Made by a program: the position numbers and the translations under genes
Assembly (NCBI RefSeq): GCF_900104815.1
Contig: NZ_FNTD01000004.1
Span: forward strand, 6,571,001-6,635,000
Origin: Streptomyces misionensis
Lineage (GTDB): Bacteria > Actinomycetota > Actinomycetes > Streptomycetales > Streptomycetaceae
DNA: 64,000 nt
Reading direction: 5' to 3'
Shown: piece by piece, positions 26,900 to 34,962 of the stretch
Numbering within the stretch: the first letter of the stretch is position 1
Layout of the letters: the number at the start of each line of letters is the position of its first letter
The notes under the pieces: model-generated
What the model was told of the DNA's origin: nothing
Databases searched by the model: none
What the model saw: the letters and a program-made list of their open reading frames with translations, nothing else

Positions 26900-27532
26900 T
26901 CAGCCCGCGAGCGGCCAGGTGGGCAGGGACCTGTCCTTCCAGGTGGCGTTGGCCACGCCGGCGAACGAGCCGTACCAGGCCAGCACCGCGGTGAGCAGCC
27001 CCGCCCAGCCGCCCGCGTGCGAGACGCCCGTGCTCTGCCCCAGTGCCCCGGCGGCGAGCAGGACGAAGGTCAGCGACAGCACCGTGAACACGGCGAGCAG
27101 GACACCGTTGATGCGGGTCGCGACGACGGTCATGTAGAGGGTGAAGACGGCCCAGGCCAGCAGGAACAGGCCGGTGGCCTGGTGGGCATGGGCCGCCGGC
27201 AGCTCCGGGGCGACGAACCGTACGTAGGCCGCGAAGGAGAGCCAGAAGCTGCCGTAGGAGGTGAAGGCCACCGCGCCGAAGGTGTTGTTCTTGCGGAACT
27301 CCCACATCCCGGCGAGCACTTGCGCGATGCCGCCGTAGCAGAGGGCGAGCGGCAGCACCACGGCCTCCAGGGCGCCGTCCTCGATCAGGCCGGCGTTGAA
27401 GACGGAGAGCACGAAGGTGGTGAGGGCGAAGGCCGCCAGGCCCAGGGGGCCGGGGTCGGCGATCTGCGGCCGCAAGGCCGCGGGGCTCGCCGGGGTCCGC
27501 TCGTCGGTGCCGGGCGTCTGGGTGTCGGTCAT
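26900..27532 (-). CDS. Acetate uptake transporter (GPR1/FUN34/SatP family)
   Basis: This 210-residue membrane protein has six hydrophobic segments. The family signature (N-P-[AV]-P-L-G-L) appears as [15 protein letters not shown], followed by [47 protein letters not shown] and SHAGGWAGL. SatP homologues move acetate and succinate. ATG at 27532 is the best start; the upstream extension of the frame is Arg-rich and unlike the family. It lies directly upstream of acs, forming an uptake-activation pair. Confidence 0.93.
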   Translation of the reverse strand: MTDTQTPGTDERTPASPAALRPQIADPGPLGLAAFALTTFVLSVFNAGLIEDGALEAVVLPLALCYGGIAQVLAGMWEFRKNNTFGAVAFTSYGSFWLSFAAYVRFVAPELPAAHAHQATGLFLLAWAVFTLYMTVVATRINGVLLAVFTVLSLTFVLLAAGALGQSTGVSHAGGWAGLLTAVLAWYGSFAGVANATWKDRSLPTWPLAG

Positions 27533-27794
27533 GGTGCGGTCCTTGGGTCGAAGGGGGCTCGGACGCGGGTCCGGGAGCGAGGCGGTGCGGGTGCGGACGC
27601 GACGGCACGCGAGCGTGCGGGCCGGGCTGCGGGGGTCGATCCGCAGCGCGGGGGCGCGGACGGACGGGGCGGGCCCGGCCGCCGTGCCCGGTCGAGGAGC
27701 GCGGCCGGCCGTCCCTCGCCGGTGCCTTTCTCTGGTCGGGGTTACTGTGCGGCACACCCGCTCCGCCGGGGAGCCCCCGTACGGGACTTGTCGA

Positions 27795-29354
27795 TCAGTG
27801 GTGGCCGTCGAGCGACGAACGGACAGTGCCGGGAGACGAACGGTCGCCGGCCGTGGCCGAGCGGTCGGCCGGGCCCGCCGCCAGCGCCTCCGGCAGGTGC
27901 AGCCGGGCCAGCATCACGGAGGCCGCCGCGGGCACCCCGCCGGGTGTGAGCAGGGAGACGCCGACCATGGTCAGGAACGCCGCCGGAACGCTCCAGGCGG
28001 CGGGCTCGGCGAGCAGGGCCCCCGCCCAGCCGGGTCCGCCGACCCCCAGCAGCGTGAGGGTGAGGGCCGCCGCGGACAGCCCGCCGCCGACCAGCATCCC
28101 GGCGACGGCTCCGGCCGCGGTCAGCCGCCGCCACCAGATGCCCAGCACCAGCAGCGGACAGAACGTCGAGGCGGCCACCGAGAAGATCAGGCCCACTTCG
28201 TGGGCGACGGACATGCCGTTGCCCGACAGCAGCAGCGCGATGGCACAGGGCACCAGGACGGCCGGCGCGGCGGCCCGGCGGAATCCCCGTACGTCCCCGC
28301 CGAACAGGTCCTGTGACAGCACCGCGGCCACGGACAGGGCCAGCCCGGAACAGGTCGACAGGAACGCGGCGAAGGCGCCCGCGACGACCAGCGCCGCCAG
28401 CAGCCGGCCGGTGGCACCCGGCACCAGGAGGGCGGGCAGCCGCAGCACCTCGGTGTCCGCCCGGCCCGCCGCGGCCAGGTCCGGCGCGTAGAGCCGGCCG
28501 AGCCCGCCGTACACCTCGGGCAGCAGGTAGAAGACGCCCAGCAGGCACAGGACGCCCACCGTCGTACGGCGGGCCGCGCGGCCGTCGGGGTTGGTGTAGA
28601 AGCGGGCGGTGACGTGCGGCAGCCCCATCGTCCCGAGAAAGGTGGCCACCATCAGCGAGTAGACGCCGTAGAGCCCCTGGCCGCCGCCGTGCCCGGTCGC
28701 CGGGTGTGCCGCGGGCAGGGGCGCCGGGCTGCCGGCCGGGTGCCAGACTCCGCGCCAGACGAGCAGCAGGACCAGGGCCGGAACGGCGAGCGCGGTCAGT
28801 TTCAACCAGTACTGGACGGACTGGACGAGGGTGACGCTGCGCATGCCCCCGGTGATCACGCTCACCAGCACCACCGCGGCCACCAGCACGGTGCCCGACC
28901 AGGCGGGCGCGCCGAGGGCCGTGTGCAGCGCGAGCCCCGCGCCCACCAGCTGGGGCACCTGGTAGAGCAGCCCGATGAGGACGACGAACACGGTGGCCGT
29001 CCGGCGCACCGCCATCGAGCCGAGGCGCGCCTCGGCGAAGTCGGAGACGGTGTAGGCCCCCGAGCGGCGCAGGGGCGCGGCCACCAGCACCAGCAGCACC
29101 AGATAGCCGGCCGTGTATCCGATGCCGTACCAGAGCATCGTGCTTCCGTACGTCGCCAGCAGCCCGGCGATGCCCAGGTACGAGGCGGCCGACAGGTACT
29201 CGCCGCTCACGGCGGCGGCGTTGCGCAGCGGCGAGACGGTGCGCGAGGCGACGTAGAAGTCCGGGGTGGACCGGGAGCGCAGGCCGTAGCCGCCCATGCC
29301 CACCGTCACGGCCACGACGAGCAGGACGGCGATCAGGTTCGCCGGCGCGTTCAC
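27795..29354 (-). CDS. Sodium/solute symporter, acetate/monocarboxylate type (ActP-like)
   Basis: This 519-residue SSS-family symporter has about 13 transmembrane helices. Typical features are DFYVASRTVSPLRNAAAVSGEYLSAASYLG-type sequence near the N-terminus, MGLPHVTARFYTN and FAAFLSTCSGLALSVAAVLSQDLF. These motifs match ActP/MctC-type acetate and pyruvate transporters more than proline or glucose carriers. It lies 10 bases downstream of a small membrane protein gene, the usual ActP-partner arrangement, and downstream of a LytS/LytTR pair. With SatP and Acs next door, acetate is the most likely substrate; pyruvate is the main alternative. Confidence 0.9.
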   Translation of the reverse strand: MNAPANLIAVLLVVAVTVGMGGYGLRSRSTPDFYVASRTVSPLRNAAAVSGEYLSAASYLGIAGLLATYGSTMLWYGIGYTAGYLVLLVLVAAPLRRSGAYTVSDFAEARLGSMAVRRTATVFVVLIGLLYQVPQLVGAGLALHTALGAPAWSGTVLVAAVVLVSVITGGMRSVTLVQSVQYWLKLTALAVPALVLLLVWRGVWHPAGSPAPLPAAHPATGHGGGQGLYGVYSLMVATFLGTMGLPHVTARFYTNPDGRAARRTTVGVLCLLGVFYLLPEVYGGLGRLYAPDLAAAGRADTEVLRLPALLVPGATGRLLAALVVAGAFAAFLSTCSGLALSVAAVLSQDLFGGDVRGFRRAAAPAVLVPCAIALLLSGNGMSVAHEVGLIFSVAASTFCPLLVLGIWWRRLTAAGAVAGMLVGGGLSAAALTLTLLGVGGPGWAGALLAEPAAWSVPAAFLTMVGVSLLTPGGVPAAASVMLARLHLPEALAAGPADRSATAGDRSSPGTVRSSLDGHH

Positions 29355-29364
29355 CGGTCTGCGC

Positions 29365-29739
29365 TCACGAGCGGCGGACGTGTTCGTCGAAGTCGTGTTC
29401 GTTGCGCTCGGCCCGGCGGACGTAGCAGATCCCGGCCGCCACCAGCAGCGCGTAGACGGGCGGCCCCAGGACCAGCCAGGGCAGCCCGGCGCCCCACGGC
29501 CGCGCCCAGTGCGGCACCGGGACGTGCCCGAGCAGCAGCGGCAGGGCGGCCAGCGGCAGGCAGACCGCGGCGCAGACCAGCAGGCCCAGCCGGAGCTGGG
29601 TGCGCATCAGCGCCTTCATGTACACCTCGCCGAGCGGGGTCTGTTCGTGCACGTCGCGCACCGCGGCGTCCCGCCGGCCGGGCCGGGCGGCACGGGTGCG
29701 GGGGTGGGTGACGCTCACGCGCCGGGACGGGTCACCCAT
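29365..29739 (-). CDS. Small membrane protein, DUF485-like symporter partner
   Basis: This 124-residue protein has two hydrophobic segments (about residues 52-72 and 85-105) and a charged C-terminus (RRAERNEHDFDEHV). It resembles in layout the DUF485/YjcH proteins encoded beside ActP, though the sequence match is not strong. The first ~40 residues are Arg/Pro-rich, and an internal start near MKALMRTQ is possible. ATG at 29739 overlaps the stop of the LytTR regulator by 8 bases, and the symporter begins 10 bases after its end, so it is translationally tied to both. Confidence 0.7.
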   Translation of the reverse strand: MGDPSRRVSVTHPRTRAARPGRRDAAVRDVHEQTPLGEVYMKALMRTQLRLGLLVCAAVCLPLAALPLLLGHVPVPHWARPWGAGLPWLVLGPPVYALLVAAGICYVRRAERNEHDFDEHVRRS

Positions 29740-30553
29740 GGGCTGCCCTCCCGCCGCGCGGCAGGCCGGCCGCGGGCAGCATCAGTTCGCGCAGGCGACG
29801 GCTGCTGCGGCGGCTGACCGGGAGCACGGTCCCGGCCACCCGCACCGACAACCGTCCCGAGTCGGCGAGCAGTTCCTCGATGTGGCCGGTGGCGACGAGG
29901 TGGCGGCGGTGCACCCGCACGAACCCCGCGTCCTGCCACTGCTCCTCCAGGCTGGACAGCGGCGCCCGCAGCAGACAACTGCCGGAGGCGAGGTGCAGGC
30001 GCACGTAGTCGCCGCACGCCTCCACGTGCCGTACCTCCGAGCGCTGCACGAAGCGTGTCACCCCGGAGATCTCCACGGGGATCGTCTCGTCGTCGGCGGG
30101 CGGCTTTGCCGGTGGCGCGGGCGGCCCGGGCGCGGCGGGGGGCGCGGGAGCCGGTGCCGCGGCGGCGGGGGCCTGGGCCCGCCGCTCGGCGATCCGCCGG
30201 ACGGTCTCCGCGAGCCGCTCGGCGCGGACGGGTTTGAGCAGGTAGTCGAGGGCGCGCACCTCGAAGGCGGGCACCGCGAAGTCGTCGTACGCGGTGACGA
30301 ACACGACCGGCGGCGGCTCGGCGAAGCGGGACAGCACCCGGGCCACCTCCAGCCCGTCCAGACCGGGCATGCGGATGTCGAGGAAGACCGCGTCCACGGG
30401 GTGCCGGTGGGCCAGCGCGCGGTCCAGTGCGAGCAGGGCCGTAGGCCCGTCCGCGGCGCATTCGACGGGGCCGACGCCCTGGTGCAGTCCGAGCAGGTAG
30501 ACCAGCTCGTCGCGGGCGTGTGGCTCGTCGTCGACCACCAGGATGCGGAGCAT
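29732..30553 (-). CDS. LytTR-family response regulator
   Basis: This 273-residue regulator has a receiver domain (residues 1-120; phosphoacceptor Asp59 in FLDIRMPGLDG, Thr and Lys in VTAYDD and LLKPV), an Ala/Pro linker (about 130-165) and a LytTR DNA-binding domain (about 170-260; VRHVEACGDYVRLHLASG, FVRVHRRHLV). ATG at 30553 starts exactly at the receiver core; a GTG two codons upstream is also possible. The cognate kinase gene lies 31 bases upstream. LytS/LytTR pairs beside symporters are known as nutrient sensors (BtsSR, YpdAB for pyruvate), so it probably drives the transporter gene downstream. Confidence 0.93.
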   Translation of the reverse strand: MLRILVVDDEPHARDELVYLLGLHQGVGPVECAADGPTALLALDRALAHRHPVDAVFLDIRMPGLDGLEVARVLSRFAEPPPVVFVTAYDDFAVPAFEVRALDYLLKPVRAERLAETVRRIAERRAQAPAAAAPAPAPPAAPGPPAPPAKPPADDETIPVEISGVTRFVQRSEVRHVEACGDYVRLHLASGSCLLRAPLSSLEEQWQDAGFVRVHRRHLVATGHIEELLADSGRLSVRVAGTVLPVSRRSSRRLRELMLPAAGLPRGGRAAHG

Positions 30554-30584
30554 GCGCACATACGAGCAGCGCTCAAATAGTTGG

Positions 30585-31823
30585 TCAATCTCTGAAGGGG
30601 TGTGGGATTGGCCACATGCGGGAGGAGGATTCCGCGGCCGGCGGAGCCGTCACCCCCGCACGGTACTTGGGCACCCGCAACCGTACTTTGGTGCCCGCGC
30701 CGGGCGCGGTCTCGACCACCAGCCCGTAGGCGTCGCCGTACACCCGCCGCAGCCTGGCGTCGACGTTGCACAGGCCCACCCCGCCCGAGCCGCCCCCGCC
30801 CGGACCGGCGCCGCCCGACGCGGCCGTGCCGCCCGAGACCAGGATGCGCCGCAGCTTCTCGGGGTCCATGCCGGCCCCGTCGTCCTCGACCGTGATGTGC
30901 GCCTCGGCACCGACGTCCCCCGCGAGGACCGTGATCCGCCCCGGCCCGGTGCTGCCCTCGAAACCGTGCCGCACCGCGTTCTCGACCAACGGCTGCACGC
31001 ACAGGAACGGCACGGCCACCGGCAGCACCTCCACGGCCGCCTGGACGTCGATGCGCAACCGGTCGCCGAACCGGGCCTGCTCCAGCACCAGGTACTGGCC
31101 GATCGAGCGGAACTCCTCGGCCAGCGTGGTGAACTCACCGTGCCGCCGGAACGAGTAGCGGGTGAAGTCGGCGAAGTCCAGCAGCAGTTCCCGGGCCCGC
31201 TGCGGATCGGTGCGCACCAGCGAGGCGATCGCGGTCAGCGCGTTGCACGAGAAGTGCGGCGAGATCTGCGCGCGCAGCGCCCGCAGTTCCGCTTCCACCA
31301 GCCGGGTGCGGGAGCGGTGCATCTCCGCGAGTTCCAGCTGACCGGAGGTCCAGCGCGCCACCTCGCCGGCGGCCCGGACCAGGCCGGCCGACACACCCGG
31401 GGCGTAGACCAGCAGCGCGCCCTCGACCCGGTCCTCCACCACCAGCGGCGCGGCGACGGCCTCGCGCAGCTCGCAGCGCAGCTCGCCGCACCACACCCGG
31501 TCCGCCTTCAGCACCGCGCTGCCGCCCCCGGCCAGCACCTCCCGCGCCAGCTCCGCCGCGCCCGCGCCATGGTGCTTGCCGCCGCCGTCCCAGGCCAGCA
31601 GCCGCTCGGTGTCGGTGAGGGCGAGCCCCGGGACGCCCAGCAACTCGCGCAGATGCCGGGCGGCCGCACCGGCCGACGTCTCGGTCAGCCCACCGCGCAG
31701 GGCCGGCGCCGCGAGGGACGCGCGGTGCAGCGCCTCGAAGGCCGCCTGCCCGGCGCGCCCGTCGAAGCCGGCGTGCCGACGCAGCCGGCCGGGGCGCCGG
31801 AATATGTCTGCCATGCCGGCCAA
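30585..31823 (-). CDS. LytS-type sensor histidine kinase
   Basis: This 412-residue kinase appears cytoplasmic, as no clear transmembrane helix is visible. It has an N-terminal GAF-like sensor region (about 40-170), then the His_kinase (PF06580) box RAQISPHFSCNALTAI and a GHKL ATPase domain (QPLVENAVRHGFEG, VEDDGAGM, GVGLCNVDARL). The start is probably TTG at 31823, because GGAGGG lies six bases before it. The ATG at 31814 is 14 bases away. E. coli LytS/BtsS kinases are multi-pass membrane proteins, so a soluble GAF-like sensor is a difference: it may read an intracellular signal. It pairs with the LytTR regulator downstream. Confidence 0.9.
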   Translation of the reverse strand: MAGMADIFRRPGRLRRHAGFDGRAGQAAFEALHRASLAAPALRGGLTETSAGAAARHLRELLGVPGLALTDTERLLAWDGGGKHHGAGAAELAREVLAGGGSAVLKADRVWCGELRCELREAVAAPLVVEDRVEGALLVYAPGVSAGLVRAAGEVARWTSGQLELAEMHRSRTRLVEAELRALRAQISPHFSCNALTAIASLVRTDPQRARELLLDFADFTRYSFRRHGEFTTLAEEFRSIGQYLVLEQARFGDRLRIDVQAAVEVLPVAVPFLCVQPLVENAVRHGFEGSTGPGRITVLAGDVGAEAHITVEDDGAGMDPEKLRRILVSGGTAASGGAGPGGGGSGGVGLCNVDARLRRVYGDAYGLVVETAPGAGTKVRLRVPKYRAGVTAPPAAESSSRMWPIPHPFRD

Positions 31824-31920
31824 GGTAGCCCTCCCGTGCCGGGGACGCCCGGGGTGCGGCGGTGGCCGGGGCCCGGGGGCGCCACGCCCGACGGCCGAAG
31901 GCGCGGCGCCCCCGCTCGTG

Positions 31921-32319
31921 TCAGCGGGCGAACCTGGCGATGGCGGCGGGCGTGACGGGGGTGAAGAAGTTGACGAGGTTGCCGTCGGGGTCCCGCAGCA
32001 GCAGGGAGCGGTTGCCCCAGGGCATGGTGGTGGGCTTCTGGACGAAGTCCGGCACGAGACCGGCCAGGTCCCGGTGCACGCGGTCCACGTCGTCGACCAT
32101 GAACTCGATGATCACGCTGTGGTTGTCGGCGGGACGGGCGGCGCCCGGCGCGAACAGGGGCACGGTCCGGTCGCCGGCGACGGCGAGGGTGGCCGACGCG
32201 GTCCTGATCTCGGCGAAGTCGTCCGTGGACCAGCTCGCCCGCGCTCCGGTGGCGCGCTCGTAGAACCCGACCAGGCGGGCGACGTCGCCGGTGATGACAC
32301 GGATCGAGGTGAAGTTCAT
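31921..32319 (-). CDS. VOC-superfamily (glyoxalase/bleomycin-resistance fold) protein
   Basis: This 132-residue protein has two beta-alpha-beta-beta-beta modules of the vicinal oxygen chelate fold: TSIRVITGDVARLVGFYERA at the N-terminus and LLLRDPDGNLVNFFTPV at the C-terminus. It is one domain long, so it is probably a homodimer. The substrate is unknown; members include dioxygenases, glyoxalases and antibiotic-binding proteins. It is divergent from a WYL-type regulator, and a perfect 33-bp palindrome lies between them, so it is probably that regulator's target. Confidence 0.85.
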   Translation of the reverse strand: MNFTSIRVITGDVARLVGFYERATGARASWSTDDFAEIRTASATLAVAGDRTVPLFAPGAARPADNHSVIIEFMVDDVDRVHRDLAGLVPDFVQKPTTMPWGNRSLLLRDPDGNLVNFFTPVTPAAIARFAR

Positions 32320-32360
32320 GGAATCTCCCAGGAAGGTGGTGCTTGCGGCCCCACGCTAGA

Positions 32361-32393
32361 GCGGATACCGGGCGGAATCCGCCCGGTATCCGC
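32361..32393. promoter_or_regulatory. 33-bp perfect palindrome, operator of the VOC/WYL pair
   Basis: The arm GCGGATACCGGGCGGA (32361-32376) and its exact reverse complement (32378-32393) flank a single A at 32377. It lies 42 bases before the VOC start and 16 bases before the regulator start. The length and perfection make it a strong operator candidate for autoregulation and control of the VOC gene. Confidence 0.75.
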
Positions 32394-32408
32394 GGCAGAC
32401 TTGTCGGT

Positions 32409-33410
32409 ATGCCCCGACCCATCGCGCGCGTCCTCACCCTGCTGGAGCTGCTGCAGTCCGGCGGTCTGCGGACCGTCGCCGAACTCGCCGGCCGGCTCGA
32501 CGTCGACGAGCGCACGGTGCGCCGGTACGTCGATCACCTCGTCGACTTGGACATCCCCGTCGAGTCGGTGCGCGGCCGGTACGGCGGCTACCGGCTGGCC
32601 CCCGGCCACCGCATGCCCCCGCTGATGCTGAGCGACGACGAGGCGCTCGCCGTACTGCTCGGCCTGGTCGCCGGCCGGCGGTCCGGTCTGACGCCCGCCG
32701 GCGCCGCCGCGAGCGAGACGGCGACGGCCAAGATCAGACGGGTGCTGCCCGAACGGCTGCGCCACCGGCTCGACGCCGTGCTCGGCTCCCTCGCCTTCAC
32801 CGAAAAGCCCGGCGCCCCGGCGGCCCCGGAGAGCGCCGTCCTGCTCCCGCTCGCCGACGCCGTGCAGCATCGCCGGCCGGTCTCGATCCGGTACGTCGCC
32901 GCGGACGGCCGGCGCAGCGAGCGCACGCTGCACCCCTACGGGCTCGTCGCCCACGCGGGCCGGTGGTACGTGACCGGCGAGGACCGCACGGCGGGGGAGG
33001 ACCGCATGTTCCGGCTCGACCGGATGCTGGGCGTGCGCACCCTGCCCGGCTCGTTCGAGCCGCCGGCCGGCCTGGACCCCGCGCGGCGGGTCCTGCGGGG
33101 CCTCGCCACGGCTCCGTACCGGCACGAGGTGACGGTGCGGGTCCAGGGGGCGGCCGAGGACATCCGGACCCGGCTGCCCGCCGGTGTCGCGATCGTGGCG
33201 GAGCTGCCGCCGGAGGGCGGCGACGGCACGGAGCCCGAGCCCTGGTCGCGCGTCGACATGCGGGTGGAGCGGCTCGACTGGCTGCCCGCCGTGCTCGCCT
33301 CGCTCGACCGCCCGTTCGTCATCGAGCGCCCGGACGAACTCCGCACCCTGGTGGCCGACTTCGCCGCGCGCCTCGCGGACTGCGCCCGCCGCGGACCGCA
33401 CGAAGCGTGA
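32409..33410 (+). CDS. YafY-type HTH/WYL-domain regulator
   Basis: This 333-residue regulator has an N-terminal winged helix (PIARVLTLLELLQSGGLRTV, then AELAGRLDVDERTVRRYVDH) and GRYGGYRL. A WYL ligand-sensing domain from about residue 145 includes RTLHPYGLVAHAGRWYVTG and MFRLDRM. A C-terminal WCX-like extension ends the protein. ATG at 32409 coincides with the conserved start; the longer frame upstream runs through the palindrome. WYL domains are thought to bind nucleic acids or small nucleotides. It is divergent from the VOC gene and likely represses that gene and itself. Confidence 0.92.
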   Translation: MPRPIARVLTLLELLQSGGLRTVAELAGRLDVDERTVRRYVDHLVDLDIPVESVRGRYGGYRLAPGHRMPPLMLSDDEALAVLLGLVAGRRSGLTPAGAAASETATAKIRRVLPERLRHRLDAVLGSLAFTEKPGAPAAPESAVLLPLADAVQHRRPVSIRYVAADGRRSERTLHPYGLVAHAGRWYVTGEDRTAGEDRMFRLDRMLGVRTLPGSFEPPAGLDPARRVLRGLATAPYRHEVTVRVQGAAEDIRTRLPAGVAIVAELPPEGGDGTEPEPWSRVDMRVERLDWLPAVLASLDRPFVIERPDELRTLVADFAARLADCARRGPHEA

Positions 33411-33543
33411 GGGGCGACCGCGGCCACCTGCCGTGGGCCCGCACCAACTAATTCGCGCCAGAGTATTGACCTCTCATTCATTCACTCTCATCCTGCATAG
33501 ACATATGCAGATCGGTGAGGGAACCGTGGAAGAGGGCATACGT

Positions 33544-34962
33544 ATGACAAGTGTGGTCGAACAACGCTCGATCGATGTGGTTCCCGACGCCGAACGGCAC
33601 GGCAGCGCCTTCAGCCAGTTCACCCTCTGGCTGGGTGCCAATCTCCAGATCACCGCGGTCGTGACCGGGGCACTCGCCGTCGTCTTCGGCGGCGGCGCCT
33701 TCTGGTCGATCATCGGCCTGCTGCTCGGCAACCTGCTCGGCGGCGCCGTCATGGCCCTGCACTCGGCGCAGGGACCCCGCCTCGGCCTGCCGCAGATGAT
33801 CTCCAGCCGGGCCCAGTTCGGCGTCCGGGGCGCCGTCGTCCCGCTGCTGCTGGTCATCGTCATGTACGTCGGCTTCTTCGCCAGCGGCAGCGTGCTGGCC
33901 GGCGAGGCCGTCGGCCGGCTCACCCACCTCGGCGACACCACCGGCATCGTGATCTTCGCCCTGGTCACCGCGGTCACCACGATCGTTGGCTACCGGCTCA
34001 TCCACACCCTGGGCCGGGTCGCCAGCATCGTGTGCGCGCTCGCCTTCGTCTACCTCGGCATCCGCCTGCTGGGGCGCGCCGACCTGACCGGCCTGCTGGC
34101 CGACCGCTCCTTCCACCTGCCGCTGTTCCTGCTCGCCGTCTCGCTCTCCGCCTCCTGGCAGCTGGCCTTCGGGCCGTACGTCGCCGACTACTCGCGCTAC
34201 CTGCCCCGCGCCACCTCCGCCCGCGCCACCTTCTGGTGGACCCTCGGCGGCACCGCGCTCGGCTCCCAGTGGTCCATGACCTTCGGCGCCCTCGTGGCGG
34301 CCACCGCGGGCAGCGCCTTCGTGGACAACCAGGTCGGCTACGTCGTCGGGCTGGGCGGCGCCGGCCTGATGGCCTCGTTCCTGTACTTCGTCATCGCCCT
34401 CGGCAAGCTGACGGTCAATGTGCTCAACACCTACGGCGGCTTCATGTCGTTGGTGACCGGGATCGGCGGCTTCCGCACCCAGCGCACGATCTCCCCGCGG
34501 GTGCGCGCCGCCTACATCGCCGGGATCATGATCGCGGGCACCGTGATCGCCCTCCTGGGCAAGGACAGCTTCCTGAACTCCTTCAAGGACTTCCTGCTCT
34601 TCCTGCTCACGGCCTTCACCCCCTGGTCGGCGATCAACCTGGTGGACTACTACCTGATCGCCAAGGAGCGCTACGACCTGCCCGCGCTGAGCGACCCGCA
34701 CGGCCGCTACGGCGCCTGGCGCGTCCGCGCCCTCGTCGTCTACGGCGTCGGCCTCCTGGTCCAACTCCCCTTCCTGGCCACGAGCTTCTACACCGGCCCG
34801 CTGGTGAAGCACCTCGGCGGCACGGACATCTCCTGGATCGTCGGCCTGGCGGTCCCGGCCCTCCTCTACTGGCTCGCGGCCCACCGGGACACGGCTCACG
34901 TCCCGGACCGCATGATCCTCACCGCCGAGCCGGGGACGAAGGCGCAGACCCCCGTCTCCTGA
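33544..34962 (+). CDS. NCS1-family nucleobase/cytosine-type permease
   Basis: This 472-residue integral membrane protein with 12 predicted helices is in the NCS1 family (CodB/PurR-type). Features are LWLGANLQITAVVTGAL, LGLPQMISSRAQFGVRGA, FGPYVADYSRYLP and FTPWSAINLVDYYLIAK. Family members carry purines, cytosine, allantoin, hydantoins or thiamin-like compounds; the substrate here is not deducible. ATG at 33544 has GAGGG upstream; an ATG at 33505 is less likely. Its 3' end overlaps the convergent PLP-enzyme gene by 44 bases, so the two C-termini are encoded on opposite strands of the same DNA. Confidence 0.92.
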   Translation: MTSVVEQRSIDVVPDAERHGSAFSQFTLWLGANLQITAVVTGALAVVFGGGAFWSIIGLLLGNLLGGAVMALHSAQGPRLGLPQMISSRAQFGVRGAVVPLLLVIVMYVGFFASGSVLAGEAVGRLTHLGDTTGIVIFALVTAVTTIVGYRLIHTLGRVASIVCALAFVYLGIRLLGRADLTGLLADRSFHLPLFLLAVSLSASWQLAFGPYVADYSRYLPRATSARATFWWTLGGTALGSQWSMTFGALVAATAGSAFVDNQVGYVVGLGGAGLMASFLYFVIALGKLTVNVLNTYGGFMSLVTGIGGFRTQRTISPRVRAAYIAGIMIAGTVIALLGKDSFLNSFKDFLLFLLTAFTPWSAINLVDYYLIAKERYDLPALSDPHGRYGAWRVRALVVYGVGLLVQLPFLATSFYTGPLVKHLGGTDISWIVGLAVPALLYWLAAHRDTAHVPDRMILTAEPGTKAQTPVS

